DNA of 52,735 bases, taken from Blastococcus saxobsidens (lineage in GTDB: Bacteria; Actinomycetota; Actinomycetes; Mycobacteriales; Geodermatophilaceae). Positions within the stretch are counted from its first letter, which is position 1, and each line of letters begins with the position of its first letter. Positions 35,330 through 43,848 of this stretch are shown here, one piece after another. The DNA lies in the NCBI RefSeq assembly GCF_010682065.1, contig NZ_JAAGWG010000031.1, forward strand, positions 1 through 52,735, in the 5' to 3' direction. The position numbers and the translations under genes were made by a program. Below the pieces are notes generated by a model, which saw only the letters and a list, made by a program, of their open reading frames with translations, did no database searches and was not told where the DNA came from.

Positions 35330-36171
35330 GCCACCGGACCCTCGCGGCGGCCGGGCTGGTCGCGGGCTACCAGCACGGGCGGCCGGTCCTCGACGGCGCC
35401 TCGCTCACCGTGCCGGCCGGGCGGCGGCTGGCGGTGCTGGGCGCCAACGGCTCCGGCAAGACGACGCTGCTGCGCTGCCTGTCCGGCGCGCTGGTGCCCT
35501 CGGCCGGGGAGGTGACCGTCGACGGCGTCCGGCTGACCCACGGGCGCCGGGCCCTGCGGGCGCACCGGCAGGAGGTCCAGCTCGTGCTGCAGGATCCCGA
35601 CGACCAGCTGTTCAGCGCGTCGGTGGCGCAGGACGTCTCGTTCGGCCCGTTGAACCTCGGCCTGCCCGAGGGCGAGGTGCGCGCCCGGGTCGCCGAGGGG
35701 CTGCGGCTGCTGGCCGTCGAGGACCTCGCCGCCCGGCCGACGCACCAGCTCTCCTACGGCGAGCGCAAGCGGGTGGCGATCGCCGGCGCGGTCGCGATGC
35801 GCCCCTGCGTGCTGCTGCTCGACGAGCCCACCGCCGGCCTCGACCCCTGCGCGGTCGCCGAGACGCTGACCGCGCTCGACCAGCTGCAGGCGAACGACTC
35901 GACCGTGGTCATGAGCACCCACGACGTCGACCTCGCGCTGCGGTGGGCCGACGAAGTGGCCGTCGTGGTGGACCGGACCGTCGTCCAGGGGAGCCCCGAC
36001 GAGCTCCTCGCCGATCCGTCCCTCCTGGGGCGCGCCCGGCTGGACCGGCCGTGGGCGCTGACCGTCGGCGCCCGGCTGCGCGCGCTGGGCCTGCTGCCCT
36101 CCGGAGCGCTCCCGCGCACCACCGACGAGCTGCTGGCCGCACTCCCCCAGGCGCCGGCGGTGCGCGCGTGA
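35326..36171 (+). CDS. cbiO: Cobalt ECF transporter ATPase CbiO
   Basis: A 281-residue ABC ATPase that drives the CbiMNQ module. Walker A is GANGSGKTT near residue 40, the Q-loop [10 protein letters not shown], the ABC signature [14 protein letters not shown], Walker [14 protein letters not shown] and the switch His in [36 protein letters not shown] is characteristic of ECF ATPases. ATG 35326 overlaps the cbiQ stop (ATGA), and the stop overlaps the GTG start of cobE. Confidence 0.96.
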   Translation: MSHRTLAAAGLVAGYQHGRPVLDGASLTVPAGRRLAVLGANGSGKTTLLRCLSGALVPSAGEVTVDGVRLTHGRRALRAHRQEVQLVLQDPDDQLFSASVAQDVSFGPLNLGLPEGEVRARVAEGLRLLAVEDLAARPTHQLSYGERKRVAIAGAVAMRPCVLLLDEPTAGLDPCAVAETLTALDQLQANDSTVVMSTHDVDLALRWADEVAVVVDRTVVQGSPDELLADPSLLGRARLDRPWALTVGARLRALGLLPSGALPRTTDELLAALPQAPAVRA

Positions 36172-37754
36172 TCACCGTGGGCGTGGGGACGTCGACCGGG
36201 GTGAGCGCCGAGGAGGTGCTGGCCGCGGTGGACACGGTGCTGCCCGCGGGGACGACCGCCGTGCGCCTGGCCACCGTCGCCTCGCGCCTGCGCGAACCGG
36301 GGCTGCGGGAGGCGGCGGCCCGCCGGGGCTGGGAACTCGTCGGCCACCCCGCGACGGAGTTGACCCGCGTCGCCGTGCCGTCCCCGTCCGAGCGGGTGCG
36401 GACGGCGATCGGCACCGCCTCGGTCGCCGAGGCCGCCGCCCTGCTGGACGGCGGCTCGCTCGCCGTCCCCAAGCGGGTCGTCGGCCGGGTCACCGTCGCT
36501 GTCGCGGTCCCCCCGCCTCCCGTTCCTGCCGCCGTCGGCACCGATGCCCTCCCGTCCGTCCCCAGTCCCCGAGGAGGTGCCGTGAGCACCCTGTCGCCCC
36601 CCGGCCCGTCCGCCCCCCTCCACCCGGTCGGCCTCCGGCTGCACGGCCGGCCGGTGGTCGTCGCCGGTGGCGGTGCCGGCGCCTACCGTGCCGCCGTCGG
36701 GCTGCTGGACGCCGGCGCGCTCGTGACGGTCGTGAGCCCCGGAGTCGTCCCCGCGCTCCAGGCGCTGGCCGACTCCGGGTCCCTGGTGTGGAGCCGACGT
36801 CCCTACGCGACCGGCGATCTCGACGGCGCCTGGTACGCCGTCGCCGCGACCGAGGACCGGACGCTGGACGAGGTCGTGGCCGCTGACGCCGAGGTCGCCC
36901 GCGTCTTCTGCACCCGCGCCGACGACCCGGGTGCCTCCAGCGCCTGCCCCGCTCTCCCGGACGGCCCCGAACCGCTGCCCGCCGGCCCGCGGCGCGGCCG
37001 CGTCGTGCTCGTCGGTGGTGGACCGGGTGACCCGGGGCTGATCACCGTGCGCGGGCGGGAGGCGCTGTCGCAGGCCGACGTCGTGGTCGTCGACCACCTC
37101 GGTCCCCGCTCGCTGCTGGCCGGGCTGCGGCACGACGTGCGGATCGTCGACGCCTCCAAGCTGCCGCGCGGACGGGCCATGCCGCAGGAGGAGATCAACG
37201 CGCAGCTGGTGTCGCACGCCCGGGCGGGCCGGCTCGTCGTCCGCCTCAAGGGCGGGGACCCGTTCGTCTTCGGCCGCGGCATGGAGGAGCTCCTCGCGTG
37301 CACGGCCGCCGACGTCCCCGTGGAGGTCGTTCCCGGCGTCACCAGCGCGGTCGGGGTCCCGGCGGTCGCCGGCATCCCGGTGACCCACCGCGGCCTCACC
37401 CACGAGTTCGTCGTCGTCTCCGGTCACCTGCCCCCGGAGCACCCGCAGTCGCTGGTCGACTGGGCCGCGATCGGCCGGCTGCGCGGCACCGTCGTCGTCC
37501 TCATGGGGGTGGAGACGGCGCCGGCGATCGCCGAGGCGCTGATCCGGCACGGCCGGCGCCCGGACACCGCGGTGGCCGTCGTGGTCGACGGCACGACCGG
37601 CGGCGAGCGGACGGTTCGGACGACGCTGGCCGACCTCGGGACGACGATCGCCGAGCAGTCGGTGCGGCCGCCGGCGGTGTGGGTCGTCGGCGAGGTGGTC
37701 CAGCTGGCCGCAGCGGCCGCGCGACCGGCGCGGGCGGCGGCCGTCGGCCTCTGA
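36168..37754 (+). CDS. cobE: CobE joined in frame to a SUMT/CysG-like protein (528 residues if read through)
   Basis: From GTG 36168, which overlaps the cbiO stop, residues 1-130 are a CobE/CbiG C-terminal domain: [67 protein letters not shown]. CobE is thought to handle precorrin intermediates in the aerobic pathway. There is no stop before the following methyltransferase, so one 528-residue protein is possible. However, a Pro/Ala linker ends at a strong GAGGAGGTGCC site before GTG 36582, which could give a separate SUMT. I cannot tell which product is made; both may be. Confidence 0.8.
   Translation: MITVGVGTSTGVSAEEVLAAVDTVLPAGTTAVRLATVASRLREPGLREAAARRGWELVGHPATELTRVAVPSPSERVRTAIGTASVAEAAALLDGGSLAVPKRVVGRVTVAVAVPPPPVPAAVGTDALPSVPSPRGGAVSTLSPPGPSAPLHPVGLRLHGRPVVVAGGGAGAYRAAVGLLDAGALVTVVSPGVVPALQALADSGSLVWSRRPYATGDLDGAWYAVAATEDRTLDEVVAADAEVARVFCTRADDPGASSACPALPDGPEPLPAGPRRGRVVLVGGGPGDPGLITVRGREALSQADVVVVDHLGPRSLLAGLRHDVRIVDASKLPRGRAMPQEEINAQLVSHARAGRLVVRLKGGDPFVFGRGMEELLACTAADVPVEVVPGVTSAVGVPAVAGIPVTHRGLTHEFVVVSGHLPPEHPQSLVDWAAIGRLRGTVVVLMGVETAPAIAEALIRHGRRPDTAVAVVVDGTTGGERTVRTTLADLGTTIAEQSVRPPAVWVVGEVVQLAAAAARPARAAAVGL
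36582..37754 (+). CDS. cobA: Uroporphyrinogen-III C-methyltransferase with reduced CysG-B-like N-domain (internal start)
   Basis: A 390-residue product if translation begins at GTG 36582, behind GAGGAGGTGCC. Residues about 15-125 resemble the NAD-binding half of precorrin-2 dehydrogenase ([31 protein letters not shown]), but the sirohaem synthase middle domain is absent. Residues 139-385 are [68 protein letters not shown] makes precorrin-2, the first corrin-specific intermediate. The layout matches the cysG-like gene beside cobB in mycobacteria. An active dehydrogenase would divert precorrin-2 to sirohydrochlorin. Confidence 0.88.
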   Translation: MSTLSPPGPSAPLHPVGLRLHGRPVVVAGGGAGAYRAAVGLLDAGALVTVVSPGVVPALQALADSGSLVWSRRPYATGDLDGAWYAVAATEDRTLDEVVAADAEVARVFCTRADDPGASSACPALPDGPEPLPAGPRRGRVVLVGGGPGDPGLITVRGREALSQADVVVVDHLGPRSLLAGLRHDVRIVDASKLPRGRAMPQEEINAQLVSHARAGRLVVRLKGGDPFVFGRGMEELLACTAADVPVEVVPGVTSAVGVPAVAGIPVTHRGLTHEFVVVSGHLPPEHPQSLVDWAAIGRLRGTVVVLMGVETAPAIAEALIRHGRRPDTAVAVVVDGTTGGERTVRTTLADLGTTIAEQSVRPPAVWVVGEVVQLAAAAARPARAAAVGL

Positions 37755-37769
37755 CCACCGCGCCGGGCG

Positions 37770-39332
37770 TCAGCTCCGTCCGCCGCGCCTGCGGACCACC
37801 AGGGCGAGCGCCCCGGCGCCCAGCAGCACCGACCAGAGCAGCTGGACGGCCAGCAGCACCGGCGTGGGGCCACCCGTGACGAGGGCCGCGGCGACCGGCA
37901 GGCTGCCGAGGACCCCGACGTCGACGCCCTGCACGAACCCCGCGCCGGCCCCGACGGGCAGCACGCCCATGGGGGTGGACACCACCGGGCCGGCCCAGTC
38001 CATCTCCGGGCGGAACGCGCCCCGCAGGGAGGCCGCCGCCCAGGCCGGCGCCGTGGCGGCGCAGAGACCGGTCCACAGCAGCGGGGTGTCGCCGGCCAGG
38101 CCGACGAGCAGCCCGGTCAGCGCGGTCACCGTCGTGACGAGGACGAGCGGGACGACCGCGCGGGCGACGGTGACCCCGGGAGTCGAGAGCGGCAGCAGCC
38201 GGTCCAGCGCGGGCAGGGCCTGGGCCTGCCGCGCCGGGTGCCCGGCGGCGACGGCGGCCAGCGACCAGCCGACCAGGCAGGCGCCCCAGACGGCGAGCGG
38301 CAGGGCGCCGAGCCCGTCGGTGCGGGCCACCAGGACCGGCACGGCCACCGCGACCAGCGCCTGACCGACGTGCCAGGGCGAGCGGCTCAGGGCTGCGCGG
38401 TCCCCCGCGACGACCGCCTGCCAGGCCCCGGACACCCGGCCGAAGCGCCGGGCCCGCCTCGGCGCCCGCGGCCGCCGCGCGGTGAGGGCCCGCCCCAGCT
38501 CCCGGGTGTCGAGGGAGACCGCGGAGGCCGCCGCGTACTGCGCCGTCGCGCCGGCCGCCCGTAGCTGCGCGGCTCCCAGCCGGTCCAGACCGGCGACCGC
38601 CACGACCACCAGGGGGACGGCGGCCCCGAGCGCCGCGAGCGCCCACCCGGCCGGCACCGACGGGAGGGCGGGCACGTCCGCACCGCCGGTCACTGCCAGG
38701 GCGGTGCACGCAGCGACCGCGACGACGGCGACCCCGACCGCCACGGCCCCGGCGAGCGGCGCCAGCCGGCCACTGCGTCCCCGGGTCTGGTTGACCGCGG
38801 CGGCACCCACCAGCGCCGCCGCGCTCCCGGCCGTCCCGGCGAGCACGACGGCCACGCCGAGCACGCTGGGGGCATCGGTCAGCGCGAGCGCGAGCGGCAG
38901 CGACAGCACGACGGCGGTGCCGACGACGGCCGAGGTGATGCGGGCGAGCTCTCCGCGGAGGAGGCCGCCTCGACCGGCCGGCAGGGGCAGCCACCACGCG
39001 GCCGCGGCCGGCGTGCTGCTCACCGGCCCCAGCCGGTCCAGGCAGACGACCAGCCCCGCGATCGCCAGCACCGCGGCGATCGCGACGGTCACCCCCGCCG
39101 GGAGCACCGGCACGGTGGCCGGCGCGCCGGCGAGCGCCATCGACTCGCGGACGGAGGACAGCGCCCCGGCCAGCACTCCCACCCCGATGGCGATCGTGAC
39201 CAGGTTCGCCCACAGGTCGCCGAGCCGTTCGGCCAGCGTGGTGTCCGCCCGGGCCGCGGTGGCCCGCCGGGTGAACCGCCGGACCTGCGCGCCCGACAGC
39301 TCCGCCTCGAGCACCGCCGTTGCCCCCGTCAC
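37770..39332 (-). CDS. DUF6297-like multi-pass membrane protein (ABC partner)
   Basis: A 520-residue, very Ala/Val/Leu-rich protein with about ten to twelve hydrophobic segments and a basic patch in the middle (ALTARRPRAPRRARRFGRVSG). It ends with LLWSVLLGAGALALVVRRRGGR. It starts GTG 39332 overlapping the ABC ATPase stop by four bases, so the pair should form an exporter-like ABC system. The layout fits the DUF6297 family that is found beside such ATPases in actinobacteria, but the substrate is unknown. Much longer open frames in this direction are shadows; the homologous part begins here. Confidence 0.75.
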   Translation of the reverse strand: MTGATAVLEAELSGAQVRRFTRRATAARADTTLAERLGDLWANLVTIAIGVGVLAGALSSVRESMALAGAPATVPVLPAGVTVAIAAVLAIAGLVVCLDRLGPVSSTPAAAAWWLPLPAGRGGLLRGELARITSAVVGTAVVLSLPLALALTDAPSVLGVAVVLAGTAGSAAALVGAAAVNQTRGRSGRLAPLAGAVAVGVAVVAVAACTALAVTGGADVPALPSVPAGWALAALGAAVPLVVVAVAGLDRLGAAQLRAAGATAQYAAASAVSLDTRELGRALTARRPRAPRRARRFGRVSGAWQAVVAGDRAALSRSPWHVGQALVAVAVPVLVARTDGLGALPLAVWGACLVGWSLAAVAAGHPARQAQALPALDRLLPLSTPGVTVARAVVPLVLVTTVTALTGLLVGLAGDTPLLWTGLCAATAPAWAAASLRGAFRPEMDWAGPVVSTPMGVLPVGAGAGFVQGVDVGVLGSLPVAAALVTGGPTPVLLAVQLLWSVLLGAGALALVVRRRGGRS

Positions 39333-40027
39333 AGCGTCGGCAGGACGTCGGCGGCCACCTCCGGGGCGAGCCGCCGGGTCTCCTCCTCGTCGACGAGCAG
39401 GACGTCGTCGGCCACCGCGCGCAGGAAGTCGGCGTCGTGGCAGGCGAAGACGATCGCCACCCCGTCGTCCCGGTGCCGGGCCAGCCGCTGCGCCAGCCGG
39501 GCGCGCATGCCGGCGTCGAGCCGGCGCTCGGGCTCGTCGAGGACGACGAGCCGGGCCGGCCGGACGAAGACGGCCGCCAGTGCCAGCCTGCGCCGCTGGC
39601 CCGACGACAGCTGCGAGGGCAGGGCGTCGGCCCGCTCGGCCAGGCCGAACTCCGCCACCTCCGCCGCCACCACGGATTCCGGATCGGTGACCCCGTGGCC
39701 CCGGGCGGTGAGCAGCAGGTGCTCCCGGCCGGTCAGGGACGGGAAGAAGGCCTCGTCGTCGAGCACGCAGGCGACGTCGCGCCGGAAGTCCGCCTGCCGC
39801 TCGTCGACCTCCCGGCCGTCGAACTCCACCGTCCCGCCGAGCGGCTCGAGGAGGCCCACCAGCGTCTGCAGCAGCGTGGACTTGCCCGCGCCGTTGGCAC
39901 CGACCACGCCCAGGGCCCGCCCCGGCTCGACCACGAGGTCGACCGGTGCGCACACCGGCTCGCCGGCGTAGCCCACCTCGAGCCCCTCGGCCCGGAGCAG
40001 CGGGGTCCGGTCGGTCGTGTTCGTCAT
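39329..40027 (-). CDS. ABC transporter ATP-binding protein
   Basis: A 232-residue ABC ATPase. Walker A is GANGAGKST, the signature LSSGQRRRLALAAVF, Walker B LVVLDEPERRLD and the switch His in FACHDADFL. The residue after Walker B is Glu (DEPE), as expected for hydrolysis. ATG 40027 begins the family-typical start (TPLLRAEGLEVGYAGEPVCAPVDLVVEPGRALGVVGANG). It is translationally coupled to the downstream membrane protein at 39332, so both make one transporter, probably an exporter. Substrate not deducible. Confidence 0.9.
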   Translation of the reverse strand: MTNTTDRTPLLRAEGLEVGYAGEPVCAPVDLVVEPGRALGVVGANGAGKSTLLQTLVGLLEPLGGTVEFDGREVDERQADFRRDVACVLDDEAFFPSLTGREHLLLTARGHGVTDPESVVAAEVAEFGLAERADALPSQLSSGQRRRLALAAVFVRPARLVVLDEPERRLDAGMRARLAQRLARHRDDGVAIVFACHDADFLRAVADDVLLVDEEETRRLAPEVAADVLPTL

Positions 40028-40067
40028 CGCCCCGCAACGGTAGGGCCCCGGCCGCGTCCTCCCCCGC

Positions 40068-40215
40068 GCACGCGCCGGGGTCGGGTGGATGCCGTCGTAG
40101 CTGTAGCCGGAGCGCCACGTCCCGCCTCGTCGGCCAGCACGGAGAAGAAGTCGATGACCGTGGTGCCGGCCTCCTCCCGGTGGGCAGAGATGGCCTCGTC
40201 GAGCGCGATGGCCCG
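40068..40215 (-). pseudogene. Decayed C-terminal remnant of an SGNH/GDSL hydrolase
   Basis: On the minus strand one frame reads RAIALDEAISAHREEAGTTVIDFFSVLADE. After a frame change, the next frame reads SGYSYDGIHPTPARAR. DGIHPTP is the catalytic Asp-His block that closes SGNH hydrolases, and the preceding helix/strand also fits that fold. The two pieces are in different frames and the rest of the gene is missing, so this is a broken fragment. The match is by eye only. Confidence 0.4.
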
Positions 40216-40397
40216 GCAGCCCGTGCCCGGCCGGCGGAGTGGGAACGGCTGACCATGACGAGAGAAGTCGGGACCCCGGCGTCGCCTCCCCGGAGGCGTT
40301 CCGGCAGCGGCACCCCGCGTCGACTCCCGGGACTCCCCTGCGGTGGAATGTCCGGCGTGACCCCGGAGCGCCCCCGGCCGGCCCGGCGCCGACGGCT

Positions 40398-41780
40398 GTG
40401 ACGCCGGCCTCCCCGCCCGGGACCTCGCCCGAGCCCACCGCCATCCCCTTCCGCACCGCCGTCCGGGCCTGGTTCCTGATCTCGCTGCAGACCTTCGGCG
40501 GCCCCGCCGGCCAGATCGCGGTCATGCAGCGCACCCTGGTCGACGAGCGCCGGTGGATCGGGCAGCGCCGGTTCCTGCATGCGATGAACTACTGCATGCT
40601 GCTGCCGGGTCCCGAGGCGCAGCAGCTGGCCACCTACGTCGGCTGGCTGCTGCACGGCACTCGCGGCGGCCTGGTCGCCGGTGGCCTGTTCGTCCTCCCG
40701 GGCGTTCTCGCGCTGCTCGTCCTCTCCGCGGTCTACGTCGCCTTCGGGACCACCACCGCGGTGCTCGCGCTGTTCGCCGGCCTCGCGCCGGCCGTCCTGG
40801 CGATCGTGACGCAGGCCGTCGTCCGCGTGGCCAGGAAGACGCTGGACCGGCCGGAGCTGGTCGCCCTGGCGGTCGCGGCGTTCCTCGCCCTGGCTCTCCT
40901 CGGCGTCCCGTTCCCGGTCGTCGTGGCCCTCGCCGGCCTCGCCGGGTGGGCACTCGGTCGGTGGCGCCCGGCCGTCCGGCGGACGAAGGTGGAGGACGCC
41001 GATGCCGGCCCGCCGCCGGTGGTCTCCGACGACGTCCTGCACACCGAGGCGCCGTCGACCCGGCGCACCCTGCGCGTGCTCCTCGTCGGGCTGCTCGTCT
41101 GGGGCGTGCCGATCGCCGTCGTCGCCGTACTCACCGGGACCGGCAGCACGCTCACCGAGCAGGGACTGTTCTTCTCCGGCACCGCAGTCGTCACCTTCGG
41201 CGGCGCCTACGCCGTGCTGGCCTTCGTGGCGCAGCAGGCCGTGGCCACCTACGGCTGGCTCTCCCCCGGCGAGATGGTCCGCGGCCTGGCGCTGGCCGAG
41301 ACGACGCCCGGCCCGCTGATCATGGTCGTGCAGTTCGTCGCGTTCCTCGGCGCCTACCGGGCGCCCGGGTCGCTCGACCCCTGGGTGGCCGCGGTGCTCG
41401 CCTCGCTGCTGGTCACCTGGGTGACGTTCGTGCCGAGCTTCCTGTTCGTGCTGCTCGGCGCCCCGTACATGGAGCGGCTCCGCGGCAACGCCTCGCTGTC
41501 GGCGGCGCTGACCGGCATCACCGCGGCCGTCGTCGGGGTGATCGCCAACCTGGGCGTCTACTTCGCCGTGCACACGCTGTTCGCCGAGTCGGCCCCGGTG
41601 AGCTGGGGCGTCCTGCAGGTGGAGCTGCCCGACCTCGGCACGCTGCGCCCGCTCGCCGTCGGGATCGCGATCGTGGCCGCGGTCCTGCTGTTCCGGTTCC
41701 GGTGGTCGGTGCTGCGCACGCTCGGCGTCTGCGCCGCGCTCGGCCTGGCCGCCGGGCTGGCGGGCCTGCCGGTCGGCTGA
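40398..41780 (+). CDS. chrA: Chromate ion transporter, ChrA family (two CHR domains)
   Basis: A 460-residue membrane protein made of two homologous halves. The first CHR domain starts FRTAVRAWFLISLQTFGGPAGQIAVMQRTLVDERRWI with the later LLPGPEAQQLATYVGWLLHG. The second has FFSGTAVVTFGGAYAVLAFVAQQAVATYGWLSPGEMVRGLALAETTPGPLIMVVQFVAFLGAY. A hydrophilic linker lies near residues 210-240. ChrA-type proteins export chromate with proton coupling. The start is uncertain: GTG 40398 has no clear ribosome site, and the frame stays open upstream into low-complexity sequence. Confidence 0.93.
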   Translation: MTPASPPGTSPEPTAIPFRTAVRAWFLISLQTFGGPAGQIAVMQRTLVDERRWIGQRRFLHAMNYCMLLPGPEAQQLATYVGWLLHGTRGGLVAGGLFVLPGVLALLVLSAVYVAFGTTTAVLALFAGLAPAVLAIVTQAVVRVARKTLDRPELVALAVAAFLALALLGVPFPVVVALAGLAGWALGRWRPAVRRTKVEDADAGPPPVVSDDVLHTEAPSTRRTLRVLLVGLLVWGVPIAVVAVLTGTGSTLTEQGLFFSGTAVVTFGGAYAVLAFVAQQAVATYGWLSPGEMVRGLALAETTPGPLIMVVQFVAFLGAYRAPGSLDPWVAAVLASLLVTWVTFVPSFLFVLLGAPYMERLRGNASLSAALTGITAAVVGVIANLGVYFAVHTLFAESAPVSWGVLQVELPDLGTLRPLAVGIAIVAAVLLFRFRWSVLRTLGVCAALGLAAGLAGLPVG

Positions 41781-41866
41781 GGCGACGAGGGCCCGCCGTC
41801 GGCGGCGCTCGTCCACGCTGCCGAACCCGCCCGGCAGGTCTAGCGTTCGCGCCACTTGCGAACCGG

Positions 41867-41872
41867 CGGAGG
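41867..41872 (+). promoter_or_regulatory. Ribosome binding site that fixes the usp start
   Basis: CGGAGG ends seven bases before GTG 41880 and fixes the start there rather than at an upstream codon at 41856. TAGCGT at 41841-41846 is a plausible -10 with a leader of about 27 bases. Confidence 0.6.
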
Positions 41873-41879
41873 TGCGACA

Positions 41880-42317
41880 GTGCCCGAATCGATCGTCGTG
41901 GGTCTGGACGGGAGCGAGTCGAGCGGCCGTGCCGCCGACGCCGCCGCCGACGCCGCGCGCCACCACGGACTGCGGCTGGTGCTGGCCTGCGTCGTCCCCT
42001 GGTCGCCCTACTCCTTCACCACGGCCGAGGAGAACGAACGCAGGTCGGTGGAGAAGGAACGCGAGGCCTCCGACGCCCGCGACCGGGTGCTGGCCCCCGT
42101 CGCCGCCAGGCTCGCCGAGGCCGGCGACCTCCGGATCGAGGGCGTCGTCCGGCACGGGCACCCGGCCGAGACGCTGGTGACCCTCGCCCGCGAGAACGAC
42201 GCGGCCTGGATCACCGTCGGCCGCGTCGGCCAGAGCCGCGTGCGCACCCTGCTCTTCGGCTCGACGCCGAGCAGCCTCATCCAGCTCTCCCCCGTGCCCG
42301 TCCTGGTGGTGCCCTGA
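41880..42317 (+). CDS. Universal stress protein (UspA family)
   Basis: A 145-residue single UspA domain. The N-terminus SIVVGLDGSESSGRAADAAADAA and the C-terminal loop are typical, but the usual ATP-binding G-2x-G-9x-G(S/T) loop is altered to GRVGQSRVRTLLFGSTPSSLIQ, with the G and ST elements kept. It may bind ATP. It overlaps the symporter start by one base (TGATGG), so the two are co-translated, which suggests the Usp protein regulates or responds to that transporter. Confidence 0.93.
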   Translation: MPESIVVGLDGSESSGRAADAAADAARHHGLRLVLACVVPWSPYSFTTAEENERRSVEKEREASDARDRVLAPVAARLAEAGDLRIEGVVRHGHPAETLVTLARENDAAWITVGRVGQSRVRTLLFGSTPSSLIQLSPVPVLVVP

Positions 42318-43810
42318 TGGATGTCCTCGCCGCCACGTTCGACGAGCGGGTCGACAGCTTCTTCGCCCCGGTCTCCGAGGTCATCACCGCGATCGTCTTC
42401 TTCGCCGTGCCCCTGGACTTCATCGACGAGGGGGTGGAGCTGCCGCTGATCGTCGTCTGGCTGGTGGTCGCCGGCTTCTTCTTCACCATCTACCTGCGCG
42501 GGTTCCAGTTCCGCGCGTTCAAGCACGCCATCGCGCTGACCCGGGGCGACTACAACGACCCGAAGGACGCCGGCGAGGTCACCCACTTCCAGGCGCTGGC
42601 GACGGCGGTGTCGGGCACCGTCGGGCTCGGCAACATCGCCGGGGTGGCGGTGGCCATCTCCCTGGGCGGGCCCGGCGCCACGCTGTGGATGATCGTCGCC
42701 GGGCTGGTCGGCATGTGCACCAAGGGCGTGGAGTGCACCCTCGGCGTGAAGTACCGCAACGTCTACGCCGACGGTCGCGTGTCCGGCGGCCCCATGTACT
42801 ACCTGACCAAGGGGCTCAAGGAGCGGAGCCCGCGGCTGGGCACGCTCGGCAAGGTCCTCGCCGTCCTGTTCTGCATCTTCACCCTCGGCGGCGCCGTCGG
42901 TGGCGGCAACATGTTCCAGGCCAACCAGGCGTTCAGCCAGGCGCAGTCGGTGACCGGCGGCGAGGACGGCCCGCTGGGCGGCGGCGCGGCCGGCGCCGTG
43001 TTCGGCCTGGTCATGGCCGTCCTCGTCGGGGCGGTCATCATCGGCGGGATCCGCAGCATCGCCCGGGTCACCGACAAGCTCGTGCCGTTCATGGCGGTCT
43101 TCTACGTCATCGCCTGCCTGACCGTGCTGTTCGCCAACGTCTCGGCGATCCCGGACGCGCTGTGGGCGATCGTCTCCCAGGCCTTCAGCCCGGAGGCCGG
43201 CTACGGCGGCATCGTCGGCGTGCTGATCCAGGGCTTCCGGCGCGCGGCGTTCAGCAACGAGGCGGGGCTGGGGTCGGCGGCCATCGCGCACTCCGCCGTG
43301 AAGACCAACGAGCCGGCGACCGAGGGGCACGTCGCGGTGCTCGAGCCGTTCATCGACACCGTCGTCATCTGCACGATGACCGCGCTGGCCATCGTCATCA
43401 CCGGCACCTACGCCGATGAGAGCAGCGCCCCGGGGGTGCAGACGACGTCGGCGGCCTTCGAGTCGGTGGTCGGCTGGTTCCCGATCGTCCTGGCGGTGGC
43501 GGTCGTGCTCTTCGCCTACTCGACGATGCTCGCCTGGAGCTACTACGGCCTGAAGGCCGCGACCTACCTCTTCGGTGAGTCGATGCTGGTGGACCGCACG
43601 TGGAAGCTGATCTTCTGCCTGTTCGTGGTCATCGGCGCCTCGTCGACGCTGGACGCGGTGATCGGCTTCTCCGACAGCATGATCTTCCTGATGTCGCTGC
43701 CCAACATCATCGGGCTCTACATCCTGGCCCGGGTGGTGAAGCGGGAGATCTACGGCTACCGCGAGCGCCTGGACAGCGGGGAGATCGTGCCCGCCCAGCA
43801 GCGGTCCTGA
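42317..43810 (+). CDS. Alanine/glycine:cation symporter (AGCS family)
   Basis: A 497-residue secondary transporter with about ten to eleven helices. Family signatures are clear: FQALATAVSGTVGLGNIAGVAVAISLGGPGATLWMIVAGLVGM, EVTHFQAL, GGPMYYLTKGL, and GFRRAAFSNEAGLGSAAIAHSAVKTNEPATEGHVAVLEPFIDTVVICTMTAL with the conserved NEAGxGSA substrate/Na+ site. It imports alanine or glycine with sodium or protons. ATG 42317 overlaps the stop of the usp gene. A strong hairpin follows the stop. Confidence 0.94.
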   Translation: MDVLAATFDERVDSFFAPVSEVITAIVFFAVPLDFIDEGVELPLIVVWLVVAGFFFTIYLRGFQFRAFKHAIALTRGDYNDPKDAGEVTHFQALATAVSGTVGLGNIAGVAVAISLGGPGATLWMIVAGLVGMCTKGVECTLGVKYRNVYADGRVSGGPMYYLTKGLKERSPRLGTLGKVLAVLFCIFTLGGAVGGGNMFQANQAFSQAQSVTGGEDGPLGGGAAGAVFGLVMAVLVGAVIIGGIRSIARVTDKLVPFMAVFYVIACLTVLFANVSAIPDALWAIVSQAFSPEAGYGGIVGVLIQGFRRAAFSNEAGLGSAAIAHSAVKTNEPATEGHVAVLEPFIDTVVICTMTALAIVITGTYADESSAPGVQTTSAAFESVVGWFPIVLAVAVVLFAYSTMLAWSYYGLKAATYLFGESMLVDRTWKLIFCLFVVIGASSTLDAVIGFSDSMIFLMSLPNIIGLYILARVVKREIYGYRERLDSGEIVPAQQRS

Positions 43811-43811
43811 G

Positions 43812-43844
43812 CGCGGCGGTGCGGGTGGACCCCGCACCGCCGCG
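43812..43844. terminator. Bidirectional hairpin between symporter and chemoreceptor genes
   Basis: A 14-bp perfect stem (43812-43825 with 43831-43844) with the loop TGGAC sits between the convergent stops at 43810 and 43849. Confidence 0.75.
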
Positions 43845-43848
43845 GTTG

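Noticed and set aside
37770..42161. A 1463-codon minus-strand open frame covering the DUF6297 protein, the ABC ATPase, chrA and usp
   Set aside because: Only its C-terminal 520 residues look like a protein; the rest is a shadow of real genes, and the coupled GTG at 39332 is the natural start.
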